Part shown: positions 1 to 7,617 of the stretch, one piece after another | Layout of the letters: each line of letters starts with the position of its first letter | How positions within the stretch are numbered: position 1 is the stretch's first letter | DNA from: an uncultured Christensenellaceae bacterium | Lineage (GTDB): Bacteria; Bacillota; Clostridia; Christensenellales; Pumilibacteraceae | Reading direction: 5' to 3' | Assembly: GCA_910587445.1 (NCBI GenBank) | Contig: CAJULE010000017.1 | Coordinates: forward strand, 1-48,885 | DNA length: 48,885 nt | Position numbers and translations under genes: made by a program | The notes under the pieces: generated by a model | What the model was told of the DNA's origin: nothing | What the model saw: the letters and a program-made list of their open reading frames with translations, nothing else | Database searches by the model: none

Positions 1-94
1 TGCAAGGTATAGTGCGCTATACTTACATTCTGTTCCTGTGGTAAAATTCCTTATGAAAACTACGGTAATAAGCCGCATTTGTTTTTTACCGAGT

Positions 95-796
95 TTATTT
101 TCCGAGTAGGGAAAGAAGCAGACGCGCCGCTTCTCCGCCGTCGCCGCTTCCGCCGCCGAACAGGTTTTTAAAGAAATTGACGACGGTGTTCCAAGCGTTG
201 ACGATGCCGAACTTATCGAGCATATCGTATGCTATGACGAGGGGACGGAAATCGTCCACCATGAACGAGCATACAAAGAACACTATAAGTACGGTCGCTA
301 CTATGAATATCGCAAGCATTATAAGGCAGCTGCCGACCGAAAGCGGACTCTTCAGCTTTCTCAGTCTGCTCGACGGGTCGGTGCTTTCCTTGACCGCCTC
401 TTCGAGTTGCAACTGTGCGAGCTGTTCCGCCGTGAGCTTCGTCTTGTCTATCTGGGCTTGCGCAGGTATTTTTTTGTTCTTTTTGCCCTTCTTGCCTTTT
501 TTGCCTTTAGTCTCGGGCACGGGTGCGGCAGGTTGGGGCGGAGCTCCCACTACGCCCGTCGAATAGATGCCCGTCGTAGTCGTCATATTATAAACACCCT
601 GAGAGTTTACGCCGCCGGGAGGGGGAAACATACCCTGAGAATTTACGCCTCCGGGCGGAGGAAACATACCCTGGGAGTTTACGCCTCCGGGCGGAGGGAA
701 CATACCCGTGGAATTAACTCCCGCAGGCGGAACAACACCCATACCCACGGTATTTTGGGTGGCAGTCGTGTTTTTCTTTTTGTTCTTTTTTGCCAT
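95..796 (-). CDS. Proline/lysine-rich single-pass membrane protein, function unknown
   Basis: I do not recognise a family for this 233-residue protein. The start at 796 is preferred over an in-frame ATG at 826 because GAGG lies about 8 bases upstream of it. The N-terminus is a short Lys/Asn-rich stretch. It is followed by about four tandem 12-residue repeats of the form GVNSQGMFPPPG, encoded by 36-bp DNA repeats at 601-708. Next come a Lys/Gly-rich segment, a charged helix rich in Ala/Glu/Leu, one strong transmembrane helix (about residues 155-180), and a tail ending in a Gly-rich stretch and a short Leu-rich helix. The layout suggests a cytosolic disordered N-terminus anchored in the membrane; that orientation is inference from the positive charges. 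A strong promoter lies upstream at 873-901. Confidence 0.75.
   Translation of the reverse strand: MAKKNKKKNTTATQNTVGMGVVPPAGVNSTGMFPPPGGVNSQGMFPPPGGVNSQGMFPPPGGVNSQGVYNMTTTTGIYSTGVVGAPPQPAAPVPETKGKKGKKGKKNKKIPAQAQIDKTKLTAEQLAQLQLEEAVKESTDPSSRLRKLKSPLSVGSCLIMLAIFIVATVLIVFFVCSFMVDDFRPLVIAYDMLDKFGIVNAWNTVVNFFKNLFGGGSGDGGEAARLLLSLLGK
601..708 (-). repeat. Three 36-bp tandem repeats inside the first gene
   Basis: Three consecutive 36-bp units (601-636, 637-672, 673-708) encode the 12-residue Gly/Pro repeat of the protein on the minus strand. A degenerate further unit follows toward the N-terminus. The copies differ by only a few bases, so copy number may vary between strains. Confidence 0.8.
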
Positions 797-872
797 ATCC
801 GTCCTCGTGTTTTCCGCAAGACCCATATAGTTGAGGCAAGCAGAATATACGCAGAATATACCACGTATCTAT

Positions 873-901
873 ATTATATATCATTTTCGATATAATTGCA
901 A
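873..901 (-). promoter_or_regulatory. Sigma-A type promoter for the gene at 95-796
   Basis: On the minus strand, TTGCAA (896-901) and TATAAT (873-878) are separated by exactly 17 bp. Transcription would begin near 866, giving a leader of about 70 bases. Two adjacent 11-bp direct repeats, GCAGAATATAC on the plus strand (840-850 and 851-861), lie just downstream and could be a regulator site; that role is only a guess. Confidence 0.7.
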
Positions 902-1070
902 GCGCTTTTCCCTTTTAAATATAGAATTTTTCGCAGTCTGCTCTCTTTATGGGCGTTAAATTTTTTTTAAATCCTCGCACAATGCCATTAGGTGTGAGCG
1001 CACATTCGGAAATATAAGGGCAATAAAGAAAAAGATTTTAATTTTGTAACGAAAAATAAGGCAAAAGAAT
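902..1070. other. AT-rich intergenic stretch without recognised genes
   Basis: Between the two back-to-back promoters (873-901 minus, 1071-1099 plus) I see no supportable gene. The sequence is AT-rich and contains short A/T runs, but no strong inverted repeat or RNA family that I recognise. Confidence 0.5.
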
Positions 1071-1099
1071 TTGCATTTCACAAAGATATTATGTATAAT
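1071..1099 (+). promoter_or_regulatory. Promoter of the cdaA operon
   Basis: TTGCAT (1071-1076), a 17-bp spacer, and a perfect TATAAT (1094-1099). The expected start near 1106 leaves a leader of about 180 bases before cdaA. That is long enough for regulation, but I recognise no riboswitch in it. Confidence 0.7.
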
Positions 1100-1289
1100 A
1101 GAGGTGAGAAAAATTTGCTTGCGGGAATTTTTTACACGAAACGGCAAAAAAATTCGGTTATGCCTATAAAACTTCGGCAATGTTTGCGGGCATACGCATA
1201 GATGTAAACGCCGAAAAAATCCGTCAAAGCCGATTTTTCGTGACATTTATATATATTACGGCAGAGGCGAGAGGAGTCGTATTCCAACC

Positions 1290-2132
1290 ATGCAGGAAAT
1301 CTGGAACAGAATTGTAGACGCGTTTACGACACGTCCCATACAGCTCGCGGCAGACTTTGTATTGACCGCATTTTTGTTGTACGCAATATTTGCTTTTTTG
1401 AAGAAGAACAACGCTTCGCGCCTCATATTGTATGTTGCGCTCGCTGCGATTGCCGCCGTTGTGCTCTCGTCCGAAACGCTCGGCTTGCCCGTGATAGGAA
1501 AAATAATGGGCAGCGCCCTTATAATAGTCTGTGTTGTCGTTGCGGTCATGTTCCCGCAAGAGCTTCGAAGAGGTCTGTGGAAGATATCGAGCCATAAGGA
1601 CATGAAAGCGACGTTTACTACGCATTACGATTGCAGCGACGAGGAGCTTCACGCGGCTATCGATTGCATAGTCCGCGCTTCTCAGAACATGGCGAAGAAA
1701 AATGTGGGTGCGCTCATTGTCATTGCTCCCACGACCGTGCCCAATCATATAATAGAGAGCGGAACCGCGCTCGACAGTAAATTGTCCAGCCAACTTCTCG
1801 AATGTCTGTTCAATACGAAAGCGCCCCTTCATGACGGAGCCGTATTCATTCGCGGCAACCGCATAATGGCGGCGGGCTGTTTCCTGCCGCTCACGCAGTC
1901 GACCTCTCTCGACAAGGAACTCGGAACGAGGCACCGCGCGGGTATCGGTATAACCGAAAATCTCGACGTTCTCACAATAATAGTGTCCGAAGAAACGGGC
2001 GTAATTTCCGTGGCGCGCGGCGGCGAGCTTCAAAGATATTACGACGCGGCAATGCTTACGGACACGCTCGAGCAGGTCTACGGCTTGAAGGCGGCGGACG
2101 ACGTCGGAAAGAAAGGCAAAAAGAAGAAATAG
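1290..2132 (+). CDS. cdaA: Membrane-bound diadenylate cyclase CdaA
   Basis: CdaA condenses two ATP into cyclic di-AMP, the second messenger controlling potassium uptake, osmolyte transport and wall homeostasis in Firmicutes. The 280-residue protein has three N-terminal transmembrane segments (about residues 18-36, 43-60 and 67-88) followed by a DAC (DisA_N) domain. The catalytic DGA (182-184, in LHDGAVF) and RHR (214-216, in TRHRAGI) motifs are intact. Length and architecture match the family. The ATG at 1290 follows GAGGAG with a rather long 13-base gap; no better start is visible. The gene begins an operon with a tiny membrane ORF and a DUF1015 gene, whereas cdaR and glmM are the usual downstream partners. 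The product is a Lys-rich protein at its C-terminus. Confidence 0.96.
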   Translation: MQEIWNRIVDAFTTRPIQLAADFVLTAFLLYAIFAFLKKNNASRLILYVALAAIAAVVLSSETLGLPVIGKIMGSALIIVCVVVAVMFPQELRRGLWKISSHKDMKATFTTHYDCSDEELHAAIDCIVRASQNMAKKNVGALIVIAPTTVPNHIIESGTALDSKLSSQLLECLFNTKAPLHDGAVFIRGNRIMAAGCFLPLTQSTSLDKELGTRHRAGIGITENLDVLTIIVSEETGVISVARGGELQRYYDAAMLTDTLEQVYGLKAADDVGKKGKKKK

Positions 2133-2186
2133 CAAGAAAGTGATTTTCGGTCGCTTGGCTACTTTCGAAAACAGTGAAGGAGGCAG

Positions 2187-2333
2187 TTGGCAAAAGGTAT
2201 GGAACAGAACCGAGAAAAAAAGAGCGGCGGAGCGGCAAGATTTTTCAAAGCCGTTTTTGTCCATAACATAGGTTACAAATTGCTTGCGATAGGGCTGGGT
2301 GCGCTTCTCGTTGTTTTGGCGGTGGCGCTGTGA
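2187..2333 (+). CDS. 48-residue membrane microprotein in the cdaR position
   Basis: This small reading frame starts at TTG 2187, three bases after AAGGAGG; an ATG at 2199 is the alternative (44 residues). An in-frame stop at 2175 excludes any longer form. The product has a charged N-terminus (residues 6-14), then a HNIGYKLLAIGL segment running into a single hydrophobic helix of about 16 residues that ends at the stop. The stop overlaps the next gene's GTG in a GTGA arrangement, as expected of a translated, coupled gene. The position directly after cdaA, and the short segment before the helix, resemble the start of CdaR (YbbR), the membrane regulator of CdaA. However, all extracytoplasmic YbbR domains are absent. 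I infer either a reduced CdaR or an unrelated microprotein. No stop-free continuation into the next gene's frame exists. Confidence 0.6.
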   Translation: MAKGMEQNREKKSGGAARFFKAVFVHNIGYKLLAIGLGALLVVLAVAL

Positions 2334-3502
2334 GATCTCCGCTTCGATTCGGCGGCATACTTTTGCCGTCGGCGGATGTGGATCCGAACAAGTTTGCTTG
2401 CATAGCCTGCGATCAGTTTACGTCCGATCCCGAGTATTGGAAAGAGCTTTCCGAGTACGTCGGAGACAGTCCGTCCGCACTCCGCATAACGCTCCCCGAA
2501 ATATTTTTGAACGACGATCCCGAGTTGCGCCTTAAGCGAATTTCGGAAAACATGAACGCATACGTCCGTAGCGGCGTATTCGAAAAAAGGACCTATGATG
2601 CGGTGCTCGTAGAGCGCCGCACTCCGTTTACTCCGAGCCGTCCGGGACTTGTCGCCTGTATAGATCTCGACGCATACGAGCCGAGCGGAGAAGCGCTCAT
2701 CCGCGCAAGCGAGGCCGTCGTGACTTCGCGCATACCGCCGCGCGTCGAGATACGCGAGCGGTGTCCGCTCGAGCTTCCGCACGTCATGCTTCTTGTGGAC
2801 GACGAGGACGGAATTTTGGTGGAAGCCGCTCACAAAAAGCGCGGCAAAAAACTCTATGATTTCAAGCTCAACATGGGCGGCGGAAGTATAGTCGGCTACG
2901 AGGTCACGGACGCGGAAAGTATCGATCGCGCGGCGCAAACTCTTGCCGAGCTGTCCGCTCGCAAATACGGAAAGCCGTTTCTGTTTGCCGTGGGCGACGG
3001 CAATCATTCTCTTGCCGCCGCAAAAGCCGTGCACGAAAAGAACAGGGCGGTGAAGGCGGCTTCGAAGGCGCTCGTCGAGATAGTGAACGTGCGCTCGGGC
3101 GGCATAGCTTTTCATCCCATTCATCGCCTCGTAAAAGTAAAAGACCCCGCCGATTTCGTGCGCTATATGCAGGATAAAACGCACGGCTTGCCCAAAGAGA
3201 GCGCTCTCTATGCGGGCGGACGGGTATTCCCGTACGGATTGCCGACCGACGCGGTAGACGGCGTAGAACTCGTCCAGCGGCTTATAGACGAATACGATAC
3301 CGAAAGCATAGACTATGTGCACGGCGAAGACAGGCTTACGCGCGATGAAGACGGGACGGTCGGAGTAAGACTGTTTGCACCCGAAAAGTCAGACTTTTTC
3401 GATTGCGTAGCTCGACGCGGAAAGCTTCCGAAAAAGACGTTTTCCATCGGCGAAGGCATAGAAAAGCGCTACTATCTCGAAGCGAGAAAGATAGTCGATT
3501 GA
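2330..3502 (+). CDS. DUF1015 family protein
   Basis: A 390-residue cytosolic protein matching the DUF1015 family, recognised by the N-terminal LPSADVDPNKFACIACDQ region, the YRTPFTPSRPGL-like central stretch, and the conserved DGNHSLAAAK motif near residue 225. The family is widespread in Clostridia, often near serine-biosynthesis genes, and its biochemical role is not established. The start is a GTG at 2330 that overlaps the stop of the upstream microprotein (GTGA), so translation is probably coupled. Length is close to the family norm (about 400). I see no broken motif and no membrane segment. Confidence 0.9.
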   Translation: MRSPLRFGGILLPSADVDPNKFACIACDQFTSDPEYWKELSEYVGDSPSALRITLPEIFLNDDPELRLKRISENMNAYVRSGVFEKRTYDAVLVERRTPFTPSRPGLVACIDLDAYEPSGEALIRASEAVVTSRIPPRVEIRERCPLELPHVMLLVDDEDGILVEAAHKKRGKKLYDFKLNMGGGSIVGYEVTDAESIDRAAQTLAELSARKYGKPFLFAVGDGNHSLAAAKAVHEKNRAVKAASKALVEIVNVRSGGIAFHPIHRLVKVKDPADFVRYMQDKTHGLPKESALYAGGRVFPYGLPTDAVDGVELVQRLIDEYDTESIDYVHGEDRLTRDEDGTVGVRLFAPEKSDFFDCVARRGKLPKKTFSIGEGIEKRYYLEARKIVD

Positions 3503-3532
3503 AAAGGAAAGACGTTTTTTTGCCCTTAGGCA

Positions 3533-3597
3533 TATAATACGAATAGAAAGAGCAAGCCCCGAAAGCAGTTCGCCGTTTTAATAGCGAGGCGCTTTCG
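3533..3597 (+). promoter_or_regulatory. Possible promoter and leader hairpin of the aspartokinase gene
   Basis: A TATAAT box lies at 3533-3538, but no convincing -35 is seen at the right distance. Downstream, CGAAAGC (3560-3566) and GCTTTCG (3591-3597) form a 7-bp inverted repeat in the 118-base gap before the gene. The gap is far too short for a lysine riboswitch. Confidence 0.3.
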
Positions 3598-3620
3598 AGT
3601 ACGTTTTGTAACAGGAGGTC

Positions 3621-4973
3621 ATGGCTATACCTATGAAAGTAATGAAATTCGGCGGCACGTCTATGTCGAGCGCCGACACCATATCGCGCGTTGCGGAAAT
3701 AGTCGAGAGCAGTCCCGACGCCCGCTTCGTCGTCGTGTCCGCTCCCGGCAAGCGCGACCGTGCCGACGTAAAGGTCACCGATCTGCTGTACAAGTGCTAT
3801 GCCGAGCGCAGAAACAGCGACAATGTCGACGAGGCTTTCGCGCCCATTGCAAATCGTTTTCTTCGCATATCCGAGGAGCTCGGGCTTCTCGGCAAAAGCG
3901 GTTTTTGTCTCGACGGAGAACTCGAAAAGATTCGTCTCGATATAGACGGCGGAGCAAGCGCCGATTACGTCGCGAGCAGGGGAGAGTATCTTTCCGCATA
4001 CATAACGGCTGCCCTTCTTCGTCGACCGTTTGTCGACGCGGCGGAAATAGTTCGCTTCGACGGCGAAGGGCGCTTCGACGAAAAGGCGACGTTTGCGCTG
4101 TGCAGGGAAAAGCTCGACGCTAAGGCTGGTGCGGTCGTGCCGGGCTTTTACGGCGCTATGCCGAGCGGTGCGATAAAGACCTTTTCCCGCGGCGGTTCGG
4201 ACGTGACGGGCGCAATACTCGCGGGTGCGCTCGGAGCAAAGGTCTACGAAAATTGGACGGACGTGGACGGCTTCATGACGGGCGATCCGCGCATAATCGA
4301 CGACCCCAAGATAATAGATATAATCACTTATCGCGAGCTTCGCGAGCTCAGTTATATGGGCGCGGCTGTTCTGCACCCCGAATCGATATTTCCCGTGCGT
4401 AGCAGAGACATTCCCATACGTATAAAGAACACGTTCAATCCGAGCGCTTCGGGCACGCTCATAGTGCCCACGGATAAGTTTCTCAAGGGCGAGTATAAGA
4501 GAAAGGAACTTCCGCTCACGGGTATAGCGGGCAAGCGCGACTTCATTTCCGTTCAGGTCGAGAAATCGATGATGAACAACGAAAAGGGTTATGCGCGCAA
4601 ACTGCTTTCCATAGTCGAGGAGTGCGATCTCTCGCTCGAGCATATGCCGAGCGGTATAGATACGGTGTCTCTCGTTATCGACGGGAGTGGCATAGAGCAG
4701 GCGCGCATAGACGCCATGCTCAAAAAGATAAAGCTCGAGCTTAGACCCGATCGCCTCGACGTAATCGACGGAATTGCACTCATAGCCGTCGTCGGTCACG
4801 GCATGAACCGTCGCAAGGGTATGATGTCGCAAATTACGGGCGCACTGTACAAAGCCGATATCAACATTCGTATGATAGATCAGGGCTCGAGCGAGCTCAA
4901 TATAATAATCGCCGTAGAAAATTGCGATTACGAGAGGGCGCTTAAGGCTCTTCACAGCGAATTTTCGATCTGA
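3621..4973 (+). CDS. lysC: Aspartate kinase
   Basis: Phosphorylates aspartate to aspartyl-phosphate, the first step toward lysine/diaminopimelate, threonine and methionine. The 450-residue protein has the N-terminal KFGGTS substrate motif (residues 9-14), a VVVSAPGKR segment near residue 40, a FSRGGSDVTGA region near residue 190, and two C-terminal ACT regulatory domains (about residues 310-450). Length and N-terminus resemble the monofunctional class-III type (Bacillus YclM) more than the alpha/beta type. ATG 3621 follows AGGAGG by only two bases; an in-frame ATG at 3633 (MKVMKF) is possible but spaced too far. The feedback ligand cannot be read from the sequence. The diaminopimelate needed for the cell wall makes this gene likely constitutive. 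Confidence 0.93.
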   Translation: MAIPMKVMKFGGTSMSSADTISRVAEIVESSPDARFVVVSAPGKRDRADVKVTDLLYKCYAERRNSDNVDEAFAPIANRFLRISEELGLLGKSGFCLDGELEKIRLDIDGGASADYVASRGEYLSAYITAALLRRPFVDAAEIVRFDGEGRFDEKATFALCREKLDAKAGAVVPGFYGAMPSGAIKTFSRGGSDVTGAILAGALGAKVYENWTDVDGFMTGDPRIIDDPKIIDIITYRELRELSYMGAAVLHPESIFPVRSRDIPIRIKNTFNPSASGTLIVPTDKFLKGEYKRKELPLTGIAGKRDFISVQVEKSMMNNEKGYARKLLSIVEECDLSLEHMPSGIDTVSLVIDGSGIEQARIDAMLKKIKLELRPDRLDVIDGIALIAVVGHGMNRRKGMMSQITGALYKADINIRMIDQGSSELNIIIAVENCDYERALKALHSEFSI

Positions 4974-5494
4974 CAGTCGGCGAATAAACGTCGCGATACT
5001 TAGTCAAGAGGACGTGTTTTTCGGGTCATGTATGTAAAGTGCACTCACCGTCATACGCGTTCTCTTTTTTTGTCTTTTTGTTTCCTATCCTTTGTAACCT
5101 CTGCTTTAAATACTTCTACTTGTTTTCAGCCCGTCGTATCAGTAAAGTTTGTGTGGCAAATTACTATGTCATTCCGAGCGAAGCACGAAGTGCGCAGTCG
5201 AGGAATCTTTTCCTCTTTAGGACCTTTCGACTCAAGTAAGAGGCGATGAGTTATCCGAATAATAGCCTATTGTCGGAAATAAACCGAAAATGATTTAAGG
5301 CAATCATGAATTTCAATTTACCTTTCTGATGGTGCGTATGTCAAAAGCTCTCGAACATTTTGTTCGAGAGCTTTCGTCATCGTTTGAAAGTGCAACTTTA
5401 AAAAATCGGATTTCTGTTTCCTATGGGAAGCGCGCTTATTGTCGTGTACCGCTCTCGGGCTTTTTCCGTCGCCTTTAGAAAAAAAGCGTGATTG
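4974..5494. other. Intergenic region with one strong hairpin and one short repeat
   Basis: No gene is supported here. Two short open frames (about 5028-5249) cross a copy of the dispersed GTCATTCCGAGCGAAG repeat and are spurious. The repeat copy at 5168-5209 carries a small insertion in its centre. A perfect 12-bp stem lies at 5344-5374. A degenerate version of the F-type element (GGGTCATGTATG near 5025) may be present. Confidence 0.5.
5344..5374. terminator. Strong perfect hairpin, terminator-like
   Basis: AAAGCTCTCGAA (5344-5355) pairs perfectly with TTCGAGAGCTTT (5363-5374) around a 7-base loop. The A-tract and T-tract belong to the stem and no long U-run follows, so termination is plausible on either strand but weakly supported. 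It lies between the aspartokinase and the convergent gene at 5495. Confidence 0.45.
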
Positions 5495-5863
5495 TTATAA
5501 GAGTGAAAACGGAAGTATATAGACCTTTCCGAGCAATACCCCTTGCAATACGATCGCAACAATGAGCAGGATCGTAAGTACGCTCGCGGCTATGAGCGCG
5601 ATTATGGACGAGGTATACGGATTGCGTAAAAGCTCGGCAATGCTGCAAAAGAAAGTAATAATAAGCCCTATCGCCGAAGGATAGAAAATAAGCTGGAAAA
5701 CATAGAGCCCCAAATCGAGATCGTACGCAAAAAAAGAGGCGCACACCGTGCCCATGATCGCCACTGCGCAAATCGCTATCACGGTGACCAAATTGAACAC
5801 TCCGTGCGAGTATACGCATTTAGAGTCCATTTCGAATGGGGGGGGGACTTCGGAAAACTTCAT
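5495..5863 (-). CDS. Small polytopic membrane protein, unknown function
   Basis: A 122-residue protein with about three hydrophobic helices (residues roughly 23-48, 54-78 and 86-115) and few charged residues; no family is recognised. No Shine-Dalgarno sequence precedes either possible start (ATG 5863 or ATG 5830). A good promoter ends so close to 5863 that the mRNA would have a leader of three bases or none. The region between the two candidate starts contains a run of nine G on the plus strand (5838-5846), which could slip during replication or sequencing. It lies downstream of rpsT in the same direction but beyond the rpsT terminator, so it is transcribed separately. Confidence 0.6.
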   Translation of the reverse strand: MKFSEVPPPFEMDSKCVYSHGVFNLVTVIAICAVAIMGTVCASFFAYDLDLGLYVFQLIFYPSAIGLIITFFCSIAELLRNPYTSSIIALIAASVLTILLIVAIVLQGVLLGKVYILPFSLL

Positions 5864-5872
5864 GATAGTTAT

Positions 5873-5901
5873 ATTTTACCATAATAAAGCCCTTTTGTCG
5901 A
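5873..5901 (-). promoter_or_regulatory. Promoter giving a near-leaderless transcript
   Basis: Minus-strand TCGACA (5896-5901), a 17-bp spacer, and TAAAAT (5873-5878). The predicted start near 5866 is only about three bases before ATG 5863. Confidence 0.6.
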
Positions 5902-5920
5902 GCGTTTTGACTTACAAACA

Positions 5921-5951
5921 AAAAAAACAACCTGCCGCAAACGACAGGTTG
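5921..5951 (-). terminator. Rho-independent terminator of rpsT
   Basis: On the minus strand CAACCTG (5945-5951) pairs with CAGGTTG (5928-5934) around a GC-containing loop, and a run of eight T follows immediately. It lies 34 bases after the rpsT stop. Confidence 0.85.
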
Positions 5952-5984
5952 CTGTTTTTATCGAAACAAAAAGGGGAAAGGGGC

Positions 5985-6602
5985 TTATTCGGCGTCCTTC
6001 TTCTCCTCGGTCTTAGCGGCTTTTTTCTTAGCAGCCGGCTTTTTCTCCTCGGTCTTTTCGTCCTTCTTTTCCTCGCTCTTTGCCGACTTTTTGGCAGCGG
6101 GTTTCTTTTCTTCTGCCTTTTCGGTTTTCGCGGGCTTCTTGTCCTCGGCTTTCTTGGACTTCTTTGCCTTGCTTTCGGCTTCGAGCTTAGCCTGTTCGGC
6201 TTCGAGCTTGGCAGCTTTGCGCTCCGCAGCCTTCTTTGCGTTTTCGGCGCGTACGGCTTCTCTCGCCGCCTGTGCCGCGCGAGCCTTTTCGGCAGCTATC
6301 GTCTTGTTGTCCTTTTTGATCTTTATTTCGATCTTGCCGCTCTTGACGTCGGAAAGACGCTTGGAAAGAGCCGACTTCTTGTTTGCGGCGTTGTTCTTGT
6401 GGATGACACCCTTGGATACGGTCTGATCTATAACCGACATCGTAAGGGGGAGAAGTCTCTCCGCTTCTTCGATGTTGTTCGTATCGATAGCGTTGTTGAA
6501 ATTCTTGACTGCGGTGTTCATGCGCGAGCGAAGAGCTCTGTTCTCGAGGTTCTTCTTGCGTGCGATAATCACGCGCTTCTTTGCGGATTTAATGTTGGGC
6601 AT
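5985..6602 (-). CDS. rpsT: Ribosomal protein S20 with a 115-residue charged C-terminal extension
   Basis: Residues 1-89 are a normal bacterial S20 (start MPNIKSAKKR; KGVIHKNNAANKKS near residues 64-79), a primary 16S rRNA-binding protein of the 30S subunit. The family is usually about 85-90 residues long. This one continues to 205, with residues about 90-205 made almost only of Lys, Ala and Glu: first a predicted long charged helix (about 100-145), then repeats of EEKKPAAKK type. The frame is uninterrupted, ends at TAA before a good terminator, and has AGGAG six bases before ATG, so the extension is genuine coding sequence rather than a fusion artefact. Its role is unknown; nucleic-acid or ribosome-surface contact is inference. 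The divergent rpsT/gpr arrangement is the same as in Bacillus. Confidence 0.95.
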   Translation of the reverse strand: MPNIKSAKKRVIIARKKNLENRALRSRMNTAVKNFNNAIDTNNIEEAERLLPLTMSVIDQTVSKGVIHKNNAANKKSALSKRLSDVKSGKIEIKIKKDNKTIAAEKARAAQAAREAVRAENAKKAAERKAAKLEAEQAKLEAESKAKKSKKAEDKKPAKTEKAEEKKPAAKKSAKSEEKKDEKTEEKKPAAKKKAAKTEEKKDAE

Positions 6603-6639
6603 TTCTGACTCCTAAATGTTTATTCGATAATACTAACTA

Positions 6640-6668
6640 AGTTTAGCACATTCTTATCTTAAAATCAA
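6640..6668 (-). promoter_or_regulatory. rpsT promoter with extended -10
   Basis: Minus-strand TTGATT (6663-6668), 17-bp spacer, TAAACT (6640-6645), with TGC directly before the -10 (extended type). The predicted leader is about 30 bases and carries AGGAG before the start. Confidence 0.7.
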
Positions 6669-6810
6669 GCAATTAAAAGCAGTTTTTTTTACATAAACTA
6701 AATAAAAATTATTCGATCTGCGACTTAAGCGGTTTTTCTTTCGCCCAAGACCTTCGTACGGAAGGGGCGGATCTCAAAAAAATATCATATCGGGAGACTA
6801 TTTCGTAATT

Positions 6811-7617
6811 ATGGCAGACAGAACATCGATTAAAACGGCAAAGCGCACGGATATGGCGGTCGAGCTTTTGAAAGAAGAGCCTCGCGCTCGCAGTCGGTCG
6901 GGCGTAAAAAAGACGGAAGTGGTAGTCGATTCGCGCCTTTCGAAGAGACTGAACCGACCCAAAGGCAGGTATGTCACGCTCGAATGTGCGGCGCCGCTTT
7001 TCGCTCGTCGGGAAAAGTACAAGCCGCTTATAGACGACATGGCTTCGGTCATACGCTCGCTTTCCGAAGGCTGCGAAAGCTTCCTTGCCGTGGGCGTAGG
7101 CAATCCTCTGCTTACGGCGGACGCGCTCGGCGCAAGGACGGTATCGCTTTTAAAGACCAACAGGGGACTTTCTCCGCACTGCCGTCATTTCGAGCTTTCG
7201 GCTTTCGCTCCCGGAGTTTCGGGCGTGACGGGCATAGAGAGCGTCGACGTCGTGAAGAGCATAACCTCGCTTGTAAAGCCCGATTGCGTGCTGGTAATAG
7301 ATTCTCTCGCTTCGGCTGCCGTTTCCCGTCTCGGAACGGCGTTTCAGCTCTGCGACAGCGGGCTTGTCCCGGGCAGCGGAGTGGGCGGAGGCGCGGGTGC
7401 GCTTTCCGCCTCGAGCCTTAAGGTTAAACGCGTCGTTTCGATAGGCGTGCCGCTCGTCGTCTATGCCGAAACTATCATCCGCGAATCCGTCGGGGCGGAA
7501 GTCGCCGTTTCCGAAAACGTGCGCGATCTTCTCGTTACGCCCAAGGATATAGATCTTTTAATGGGGGAATGTGCCCATATAATCGCCGAAGCCGTGAACG
7601 CCGCGCTCGGACTTTAA
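6811..7617 (+). CDS. gpr: Spore germination protease GPR (peptidase A25)
   Basis: GPR degrades small acid-soluble spore proteins in the core during germination. The 268-residue product keeps the TDMAVE pro-sequence cleavage motif (residues 13-18), VGVGNPLLTADALGA (family GLGN..VTPDALG), GVSGVTGIE, IDSLAS....RL (family VDALAS), and SGLVPGSGVG. Bacillus GPR is near 370 residues, so this is a short version. The usual PGSGVGN is followed here by a Gly/Ala-rich segment. The gene ends in a 4-base convergent overlap with murI. No sigma-G promoter or good ribosome site is obvious; GGGAG lies about 15 bases before the ATG. Its presence is the main evidence that the organism forms endospores. Confidence 0.9.
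   Translation: MADRTSIKTAKRTDMAVELLKEEPRARSRSGVKKTEVVVDSRLSKRLNRPKGRYVTLECAAPLFARREKYKPLIDDMASVIRSLSEGCESFLAVGVGNPLLTADALGARTVSLLKTNRGLSPHCRHFELSAFAPGVSGVTGIESVDVVKSITSLVKPDCVLVIDSLASAAVSRLGTAFQLCDSGLVPGSGVGGGAGALSASSLKVKRVVSIGVPLVVYAETIIRESVGAEVAVSENVRDLLVTPKDIDLLMGECAHIIAEAVNAALGL

Noticed and set aside
1115..1201. 28-codon TTG frame (leader peptide) in the cdaA 5' region with GAGGTGAG upstream
   Set aside because: The predicted transcription start (about 1106) falls inside that ribosome site, so the site would not be on the mRNA.
3336..4955. 539-codon frame opposite the aspartokinase
   Set aside because: Antisense shadow; the aspartokinase frame has all family motifs.
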